From contig JAGWPQ010000516.1 in assembly GCA_028877045.1 (NCBI GenBank), forward strand, positions 1 through 6,847: a DNA stretch of 6,847 nt, read 5' to 3'. The notes beneath the pieces were generated by a model. The model was not told the origin of the DNA. It saw nothing but the letters and a program-made list of their open reading frames with translations, and did not search any database. Made by a program: the position numbers and the translations under genes. The stretch is from Bacteroidota bacterium (GTDB lineage Bacteria > Bacteroidota > Bacteroidia > Chitinophagales > Chitinophagaceae). Below are positions 1 to 5,093 of this stretch, piece by piece (position 1 is the first letter of the stretch; each line of letters opens with the position of its first letter).

Positions 1-740
1 GCGGTACTGCTGTAATTAATAATCCTTTCTGGTGGAGTGCCGATGAAAAATTTTTTAATAATTGTTTGGCTACAAAAATTGATGTGCCTGTTCCAAAAAC
101 AGTAATTCTTCCGTCAAAAGATCTGCCCGACGATACTTCGGAAGATTCGTTTTCGAATCTTGTTTATCCTTTGGATTGGGAAAGTATTTTTAATTATGTT
201 GGATTCCCTGCGTACATGAAACCCTTTGCCGGCGGGGGCTGGAAGAATGTTTACAAAATAAATGATATTGAAGATTTTTTTGAAAAACATTCCGAAACAA
301 ATCAACTGGTGATGTTGTTGCAAGAAGAAATTGTGTTTGATGAATATTATCGTTGCTATTGCATTGGCGGAAAACATGTTCGCATCATGCCTTACGAACC
401 ACGCAATCCGCATCATCTTCGTTATGTTGCAAATTTTTCTCCATCGCCTGAAAGATTAAAACAAATGGAAGAAATTGTATTGCGCATCAATCATTATTTA
501 GGATATGATTTCAATACGGTTGAATTGGCGTTACGCGATGGAGTGCCTTATGCCATTGATTTTTGCAATCCTGCACCCGATGCCGAAAGAACAAGTGTAG
601 GTGAAGAAAATTTTGCATGGGTTGTTGAAACGGCAGCAAATTTTGCTATAGAAAAAACATTGAATCATGTTGACGGTACCGATAATTTAACCTGGGGCGA
701 ATATGTTAAACGAAGCAGTTCAAAAACTATTCTGTATTAA
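1..740 (+). CDS. ATP-grasp family ligase-like protein, 5' end cut off by the window
   Basis: The reading frame is open from position 3 and gives 245 codons to a TAA at 738-740. The TTG at 66 is internal, because conserved-looking sequence (VINNPFWWSADEKFFNN) continues upstream, so the true start lies outside the window. Features fit the ATP-grasp fold, which couples ATP hydrolysis to carboxylate-amine bond formation. They are a pre-ATP-grasp segment (visible residues about 4-36, ending PVPKTVILPS), a lysine plus glycine-rich loop (YMKPFAGGGWKNVY, about 71-84), a central strand region QEEIVFDEYYRCYCIGG (107-123), and a C-terminal acidic/Asn motif with E174 and IDFCNPAPD (185-193), placed where the family binds metal. 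There is no signal peptide in the visible part, so it is probably cytoplasmic. It sits 42 bases before a GCS2-family ligase on the same strand, suggesting co-transcription and a shared pathway. The substrate is unknown. The fold call is motif-based and fairly sure; the reaction is not. Confidence 0.75.
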   Translation, partial: GTAVINNPFWWSADEKFFNNCLATKIDVPVPKTVILPSKDLPDDTSEDSFSNLVYPLDWESIFNYVGFPAYMKPFAGGGWKNVYKINDIEDFFEKHSETNQLVMLLQEEIVFDEYYRCYCIGGKHVRIMPYEPRNPHHLRYVANFSPSPERLKQMEEIVLRINHYLGYDFNTVELALRDGVPYAIDFCNPAPDAERTSVGEENFAWVVETAANFAIEKTLNHVDGTDNLTWGEYVKRSSSKTILY

Positions 741-782
741 TTTAATTAAATAAAATTCCTTCCGCATCAAAAAAATAAAAGC

Positions 783-1892
783 ATGGGAATCGTAAATTAT
801 AAGCATTTTACACTGGGTGTTGAAGAAGAATACATGGTCATCGACCCGGTAACGCGTGAACTAAAAAGTCATGAACAAAAAATTGTTATCGAAGGCCAAA
901 AAATATTCAAGGATAAAGTAAAAGCCGAAATGCATCAGGCTGTTGTTGAGGTGGGAACAGATATTTGTGCTGATACCGATGAAGCGTTTAAAGATGTGGC
1001 CACGTTACGTGGCAAGATCGCGCAGATAGCAGGCGACATGGGTTTATGGATCGGCGCTGCAGGCACGCATCCATTCAGTCATTGGCATAGCCAATTAATT
1101 ACTGATCACGACCGGTATCATCAAATAGTAAATGAATTGCAGGATGCAGCACGCAGTAATTTAATTTTTGGATTGCATGTGCATGTTGGAATGGAAGACA
1201 GAAAGATGGCCATTCATATTGCAAACAGTGCCCGTTATTTTTTGCCACATGTGTTTGCACTCAGTACCAACTCTCCTTTTTGGGAAGGAAGATTAACAGG
1301 CTACAAATCATACCGCACAAAGGTTTTCGATAAATTTCCACGCACCGGTATTCCGGATCATTTCGAAAGTATCGAAGCGTATGATAATTATATCGCATTA
1401 TTAATTAAAACAAACTGCATCGATAATGCAAAGAAAATCTGGTGGGACCTTCGTGTTCATCCATTTTTTAATACGGTTGAATTTCGCATCTGCGATATTC
1501 CGATGACGGTCAATGAAACTATTGCATTAACATCTTTATTTCAGGCCATCTGTGCAAAATTGTATAAGCTCAGAAATAAGAACATGAATTTCATTATGTA
1601 TCAACGTGCCTTATTAAACGAAAATAAATGGCGCGCCAGTCGTTATGGAATTGACGGAACACTGATTGATTTTGGAAAAGAAACAGAAGTTAGTACACGT
1701 TTACTGTTGTACGAACTATTAGATTTTGTTGATGATGTTGTTGATGAACTGGGCAGCCGTCATGCCATAAATTATCTTACTAAAATGATAGAACAGGGCA
1801 CCGGTGCCGACCGCCAATTAAAAGTTTATGAAGAAACAAACAGTTTAGTTAGTGTTGTAGATCACATACATAGCCAGTTTCTGCATACATAA
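783..1892 (+). CDS. ybdK: YbdK-type carboxylate-amine ligase (GCS2 / glutamate-cysteine ligase-like)
   Basis: This is a complete 369-residue protein, close to the usual length of about 370 for the YbdK family. The family's E. coli member is known for weak glutamate-cysteine ligase activity; its physiological substrate is unclear. Motifs in order are LGVEEEYMVIDP (11-22, acidic metal-binding start of the fold), AEMHQAVVEVGT (48-59), GTHPF (94-98), DRYHQIVNELQ (110-120), FGLHVHVGMED (129-139), LSTNSPFWEG (160-169), WWDLRVHPFFNTVEFRICD (220-238), NKWRASRYG (281-289) and GTGADRQ (339-345). All the blocks I expect are present, so it should be active. The ATG at 783 starts six residues before the conserved FTLGVEEE block; it has only A-rich sequence upstream and no Shine-Dalgarno, as is normal in Bacteroidota. 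No promoter is visible in the 42-base gap after the ATP-grasp gene, so an operon is likely. The protein is predicted to be cytoplasmic. The symbol marks the family, not a proven substrate; it should not be taken as evidence of glutathione synthesis. Confidence 0.92.
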   Translation: MGIVNYKHFTLGVEEEYMVIDPVTRELKSHEQKIVIEGQKIFKDKVKAEMHQAVVEVGTDICADTDEAFKDVATLRGKIAQIAGDMGLWIGAAGTHPFSHWHSQLITDHDRYHQIVNELQDAARSNLIFGLHVHVGMEDRKMAIHIANSARYFLPHVFALSTNSPFWEGRLTGYKSYRTKVFDKFPRTGIPDHFESIEAYDNYIALLIKTNCIDNAKKIWWDLRVHPFFNTVEFRICDIPMTVNETIALTSLFQAICAKLYKLRNKNMNFIMYQRALLNENKWRASRYGIDGTLIDFGKETEVSTRLLLYELLDFVDDVVDELGSRHAINYLTKMIEQGTGADRQLKVYEETNSLVSVVDHIHSQFLHT

Positions 1893-2037
1893 AACTGTAA
1901 AAAAAATAGTTAAATCGGCTCTCATAAAGCATTTCCGAATACATTTCTGTAATTTCCAACCCGAAAAGGCTGTCTTCAGGCAGCAACCCTGTTTCCTGTA
2001 GCATCTTAATTAATGAAACGAACTAAATCTGCCCAAC
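1893..2037. other. Intergenic gap between the ligase pair and the sigma-factor unit
   Basis: These 145 bases hold no supportable gene. The gap probably carries the promoter for the downstream sigma-factor unit, since it is the only sizeable upstream space. I found no convincing match to the Bacteroidota housekeeping pattern (TTTG near -33, TAnnTTTG near -7); the nearest is TACATTTC at 1940-1947 without a partner box. An ECF-dependent autoregulatory promoter would have an unknown consensus and cannot be read here. No clear terminator follows the ligase gene. Confidence 0.5.
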
Positions 2038-2051
2038 TTGACAGAATTTGA
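2013..2051 (+). other. Possible 12-codon leader ORF overlapping the sigma-factor start
   Basis: An ATG at 2013 opens a 12-residue frame (MKRTKSAQLDRI) that ends in TGA at 2049-2051, 11 bases inside the sigma gene and in a different frame from it. It could recruit ribosomes and re-initiate at the TTG at 2038. Equally, an ATG this close may be chance in AT-rich DNA. There is no sequence support beyond position and overlap. Confidence 0.15.
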
Positions 2052-2574
2052 ATTAATCAAAGGCTGTATAAAGCAAAATACAACTTACCAGCGTATGCTG
2101 TTTGAGCAATATGCCGGTAAGTTCATGACCGTATGCACACGATACGCCAATGATGTTATGGAAGCAGAAGATATGTTACAGGAAGGTTTTATACGAATAT
2201 TCAATAACATCCATCAATTTAAGTTTGAAGGATCTTTTGAAGGATGGATGCGCCGCATTGTTGTAAATGTTGCATTAAAACATTTGCAGAAAAAGAAATT
2301 ACAGTTCAGCGAGATCAAAGAAAATCACGCTGATACTCCTGCCATTCAAGCCTATGCTTTTAATCATCTTGGTGAAGAAGAATTATTAAAACTCATCAAT
2401 CAATTACCCGAAGGTTATAAGATCGTTTTTAATTTGAATGTGATTGAAGGTTACAGTCACGAAGAAATTGCCAAGCTTTTAAATATACAATCCAGCACAA
2501 GCAGAAGCCAATTGGTTAAGGCCCGCAAAATGCTGCAACAACAAATTTTGCAACTACAAAAAATAGCTGTGTAA
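2038..2574 (+). CDS. ECF-type RNA polymerase sigma factor (sigma-70 family)
   Basis: This 178-residue protein has the two-domain layout of ECF sigma factors, which direct RNA polymerase to a small regulon and are usually held by a partner anti-sigma. Sigma region 2 covers about 20-87, with region 2.2 at AEDMLQEGFIRIFNNI (43-58) for core binding and FEGSFEGWMRRIVVNVALK (63-81) for promoter opening and -10 contact. A variable linker follows, then region 4 (about 113-170) with its helix-turn-helix at GYSHEEIAKLLNIQSSTSRS (138-157) for -35 recognition. The TTG at 2038 is preferred because FELIKGCIKQ before region 2 looks family-typical. The first in-frame ATG (2095) would trim sequence right up to region 2, and an in-frame TGA at 2014-2016 blocks longer forms. 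The stop overlaps the next start by one base, which ties it to the downstream membrane protein as likely regulator. Family assignment is firm; the regulon is unknown. Confidence 0.92.
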   Translation: MTEFELIKGCIKQNTTYQRMLFEQYAGKFMTVCTRYANDVMEAEDMLQEGFIRIFNNIHQFKFEGSFEGWMRRIVVNVALKHLQKKKLQFSEIKENHADTPAIQAYAFNHLGEEELLKLINQLPEGYKIVFNLNVIEGYSHEEIAKLLNIQSSTSRSQLVKARKMLQQQILQLQKIAV

Positions 2575-2576
2575 TG
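2572..2576 (+). promoter_or_regulatory. TAATG stop/start overlap (translational coupling)
   Basis: The sigma-factor TAA (2572-2574) shares its last A with the ATG of the next gene (2574-2576). Such overlaps normally couple translation, keeping sigma and partner at a fixed ratio. That arrangement is typical for sigma/anti-sigma pairs. No Shine-Dalgarno is visible upstream, so re-initiation by ribosomes finishing the sigma gene is the likely way in. Confidence 0.7.
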
Positions 2577-4007
2577 CAAGAAAAAGTATTTGATAATTTT
2601 ATAAGAAGTAAGTTGGAAAACTACTCTTCACCCGTACCAGATGGGTTATGGGAAAAAATTGTTCGCGATAAAGACCAGCGCCCAAAAGGATTTTGGTGGA
2701 TCAACAAGTACGGACTGTTAACCGTAATTGCTGTTATTATTTTAATAGCAGTAAGTTTATTTTATGTAACCAATCAAAAACAAAACAGCGTAAAAAATAA
2801 TACTAATTCTACACTTAATACCAATCAGACTTCCACTGAACAAAATAATAATGCTTCATTAAATAATAATAATTCAACAGGAGATATCAATAAATCAAAT
2901 CGAACAGAAACAACAGATTCAGAAATTAATCCAACGCAAAATTCCGTTACCGCATCATCACGAAAAAATGATAATGCGAATATCACAACAGGATTTATGA
3001 TCAACCGTCGTAAAAATGGTTTATTATCATTACTGCAAAATAAAAATTCGAAGATCAATTCTGAATCTGTTCAAACAAATAATACTGAAAATGAACCAAT
3101 GCTGTTTTCACAGAACGAATGGCAGAATTTTTCTTCTGTAAAAAATGCAACCGGCGAATTGATGTTGTTAAATAAAAATGTTTACAGCCTCAACAGTTTA
3201 CACAATCCGCCGCTTAATTTGAGAAGCATTTTTGGATTAGGGAATGATTGCCCCAGTGCAAACGGTGATCAGAGAAATGATTGGTACCTGCAATTATATG
3301 CATCGCCCGATTATACCATGAAATCCTTATCGGGTAATGGTCTAAGCAATACTTATATTCAAAAGAAAGATAGTTCCGAAAAAATGTTTGGTGGCTTTAC
3401 AGTAGGTGCAAGGATCAGTAAAAATGTTGGTGATCACTTTATGTTGAATGCCGGTATTCAATATTCGCAACTGATCGAAAAATTTAATTTAAGCACTGTA
3501 AATGAAACAAGAACAACTGTTGTGATCGTGAGCCGAACCGTTATTCGTCCACAGGGAGATACCACTTTTAACGATACAACAACTGTGACACAGGTCGGAT
3601 ATGCGGTACGAAAGAATCTTAACAGTTATAAGAATATCGAAATACCTATCAGCCTTGGTTACGAATTTGGCCAAGTAAAAGATAAATGGAAAGTTGCTGT
3701 TAATGGCGGTGTGATTATTAATGTTACTTCCTGGTATAACGGCGAAACTTTGGATACTTCTTACAGAGTAATTTCTGTTGCATCAAAAGGTAACGGCGGT
3801 TTCTACAAAAGCAGTACAGGTTTAAGTTTATATGGGAGCCTCAGTTTAATTAGAAATATAAATGATAAGCTCGATGTTTTTGCAGAACCGTATTTCAGAG
3901 TGGGGTTAACACCTATTTCAAGCAGCATTGGCTATAGTCAGAAGTTCAACGCAGCAGGATTAACATTGGGTGTGAGAATGAAACTGAATAAAAAGCAGCA
4001 TTTATAA
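2574..4007 (+). CDS. Anti-sigma-like membrane protein fused to a C-terminal outer-membrane-type beta-barrel
   Basis: This 477-residue protein has four visible parts. Residues 1-46 form a short charged head (FDNFIRSKLENYSSPVPDGLWEKI at its core, 6-29) resembling the heads of Bacteroidota proteins encoded beside sigma factors. Residues 47-65 are one strongly hydrophobic helix; positive charges before it (RPKGFWWINK) predict N-in, C-out. Residues 66 to about 235 are a polar linker very rich in Asn, Ser and Thr, with 12 Asn among 75-100. Residues about 236-471 alternate polar and hydrophobic residues in strand-like segments (WYLQLYASPDYTMKSL, FGGFTVGARISKNVGDHFML, LDVFAEPYFRVGLTPI, AAGLTLGVRMKL), as in 8-stranded OmpA/PorT-like barrels. 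There is no cleavable signal peptide. I infer that it binds the adjacent sigma factor inside the cell and senses the envelope outside. It could instead be only a barrel protein with an unusual anchor; anti-sigma activity is unproven. It has one cysteine (226). The C-terminus (KLNKKQHL) lacks the usual terminal aromatic residue. Confidence 0.75.
   Translation: MQEKVFDNFIRSKLENYSSPVPDGLWEKIVRDKDQRPKGFWWINKYGLLTVIAVIILIAVSLFYVTNQKQNSVKNNTNSTLNTNQTSTEQNNNASLNNNNSTGDINKSNRTETTDSEINPTQNSVTASSRKNDNANITTGFMINRRKNGLLSLLQNKNSKINSESVQTNNTENEPMLFSQNEWQNFSSVKNATGELMLLNKNVYSLNSLHNPPLNLRSIFGLGNDCPSANGDQRNDWYLQLYASPDYTMKSLSGNGLSNTYIQKKDSSEKMFGGFTVGARISKNVGDHFMLNAGIQYSQLIEKFNLSTVNETRTTVVIVSRTVIRPQGDTTFNDTTTVTQVGYAVRKNLNSYKNIEIPISLGYEFGQVKDKWKVAVNGGVIINVTSWYNGETLDTSYRVISVASKGNGGFYKSSTGLSLYGSLSLIRNINDKLDVFAEPYFRVGLTPISSSIGYSQKFNAAGLTLGVRMKLNKKQHL
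2796..2873 (+). repeat. AAT-rich low-complexity tract encoding an Asn-rich linker
   Basis: Codons 75-100 of the membrane protein include 12 asparagines, many as consecutive AAT codons (runs of three at 2844-2852 and four at 2862-2873). The run is a degenerate AAT trinucleotide repeat inside the predicted periplasmic linker. In-frame slippage here would change linker length without breaking the gene. Confidence 0.55.
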
Positions 4008-4034
4008 TGTAACGTATATCTGATATTAAACACG

Positions 4035-5015
4035 ATGAAAAAAACATTGTTCCTTATATTGATTAGTGGTTTACTTTTCTCTTGCAAAAAAGAGATGTCG
4101 GATACATTTGTGCCATATACCTATCTTGGCATCAATGATACTGTTTGGACAAAAAAGCCACTTACATCAGGCTTTGTTGATTCTATTTCAGCAGCCATTA
4201 ATAATAATTTTTATTTTGTTGATTCGTTTGATGTGAATGCTGATGACACCATAAAATTTACTCCTGATCTTTCAATATTTTTCCCCGAACATGCTTATGC
4301 ATATCGCAATTCAAGTTATCCCGTTACCGATGGGAAAATTAATGTTCAGGTTTTAGCACTCCTTAAAAAAGGAGATTATATAAAATATATGATACCAACT
4401 TCGGCTAAGGATTATTTATTGCAAACTGCCGGTTCTTTCTTTGTGCGTCTAACAAAAAACAATCAGGACGTTATAATGTTACCCAATACTTCCTTTACAA
4501 TTAAATGGACAAATAATAATCCATATTCTGGTTTGAATTTCTTTGAAGGAGTTCCTTTATCTAATATAGATTCTTTGTTCACCTGGACTCAAACACCTAA
4601 TGGTACGATTTCTTCTTGGGATTCTACCTCTTTAGGTGTTCAGAAAAAAGGTTATCAGATCTCTACGCAAATAACCAATTGGATTGGTTGCAGTAACCTG
4701 ATAGATACCACTCCGAATACAATTAGATTAAATGTTACATTGCCTTTAAACTATACAAATAAAAATTCATTTGTTTTTGCGGTGTATAATGATAAGAATT
4801 CGGTTGTACGGCTTACTACCGATTTTGCAACACGATCATTTTATAGTGTGCATGTTCCGGTAAACAGCAACATTACACTTGTATCGATTTCAATGATCGA
4901 TAATAAATTTTATGTTGGCAAAAGAAGTGTAACTGTTACAAATGCGAATAGGATTTCCTTAGCACCAATGAAAGCATCTCCTTCCGAAATTATTGCTTTG
5001 CTTGATAATTTATAA
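4035..5015 (+). CDS. Predicted lipoprotein of unknown function, third gene of the sigma unit
   Basis: This 326-residue protein begins with a type II signal: KK, a hydrophobic stretch (TLFLILISGLL, 4-14) and a lipobox ending at Cys17 (LLFSC). The mature protein should be a lipid-anchored envelope protein. The charged KKE straight after the cysteine resembles sequences that send Bacteroidota lipoproteins toward the cell surface, though I cannot prove location. The rest looks beta-rich. The stretch 72-140 (TIKFTPDLSIFFPEHAYAY, then VTDGKINVQVLAL, then LLQTAGSFFVRLTK) and YQISTQITNWIGCS (207-220) follow a pattern I associate with Bacteroidota surface proteins: strand, 'PA/PE..A', 'G.V.V', 'L.TGG', later 'GWIxCD'. 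No catalytic motif is recognised. It starts 27 bases after the barrel protein with no visible promoter, and a terminator follows its stop, so it should be the last gene of the sigma operon. It may be a partner or effector of the sensor; that is inference. Confidence 0.8.
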   Translation: MKKTLFLILISGLLFSCKKEMSDTFVPYTYLGINDTVWTKKPLTSGFVDSISAAINNNFYFVDSFDVNADDTIKFTPDLSIFFPEHAYAYRNSSYPVTDGKINVQVLALLKKGDYIKYMIPTSAKDYLLQTAGSFFVRLTKNNQDVIMLPNTSFTIKWTNNNPYSGLNFFEGVPLSNIDSLFTWTQTPNGTISSWDSTSLGVQKKGYQISTQITNWIGCSNLIDTTPNTIRLNVTLPLNYTNKNSFVFAVYNDKNSVVRLTTDFATRSFYSVHVPVNSNITLVSISMIDNKFYVGKRSVTVTNANRISLAPMKASPSEIIALLDNL

Positions 5016-5042
5016 AATAAAATTGCAAGGATAATTAAATAA

Positions 5043-5072
5043 AAAAACCATCACATTTCTGTGATGGTTTTT
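5043..5072. terminator. Bidirectional intrinsic terminator between convergent genes
   Basis: A perfect 7-base stem, CCATCAC (5048-5054) with GTGATGG (5061-5067), encloses a six-base loop (ATTTCT). Five flanking A/T pairs (5043-5047 with 5068-5072) extend it. Read on + it ends in five T; read on - it ends in a run of seven T (complement of 5041-5047). It lies 27 bases past the lipoprotein stop and 21 bases past the rpoB stop, so it can end both transcripts. Confidence 0.9.
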
Positions 5073-5093
5073 AGTTATGTCCAATCTGAATCT

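Noticed and set aside
66..68. TTG as the start of the first gene
   Set aside because: The same frame stays open to position 3 with family-like residues, so the start lies outside the window.
114..416. 100-codon open frame on the minus strand inside the ATP-grasp gene
   Set aside because: It lies wholly opposite a conserved coding region and its translation has no recognisable motifs; it is a shadow frame.
783..1892. Reading the YbdK-type protein as proof of glutathione synthesis
   Set aside because: The family has only weak glutamate-cysteine ligase activity in its studied member, and the neighbour is not a recognisable glutathione synthetase.
1940..1947. TACATTTC as a Bacteroidota -7 promoter box for the sigma unit
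   Set aside because: It differs from TAnnTTTG at the last base and has no TTTG-like box at the right upstream distance.
1969..1984. GCTG...CAGC hairpin as a terminator after the YbdK-type gene
   Set aside because: The stem is only four bases and has no T-run after it.
2013..2051. Frameshifted N-terminal extension of the sigma factor from the ATG at 2013
   Set aside because: The sigma region 2 lead-in is already complete from 2038, and the 12 codons show no family resemblance, so no frameshift is needed.
2825..3058. 77-codon minus-strand frame opposite the Asn-rich linker
   Set aside because: AAT-rich codons give few stops on the reverse strand; there is no independent support for a gene.
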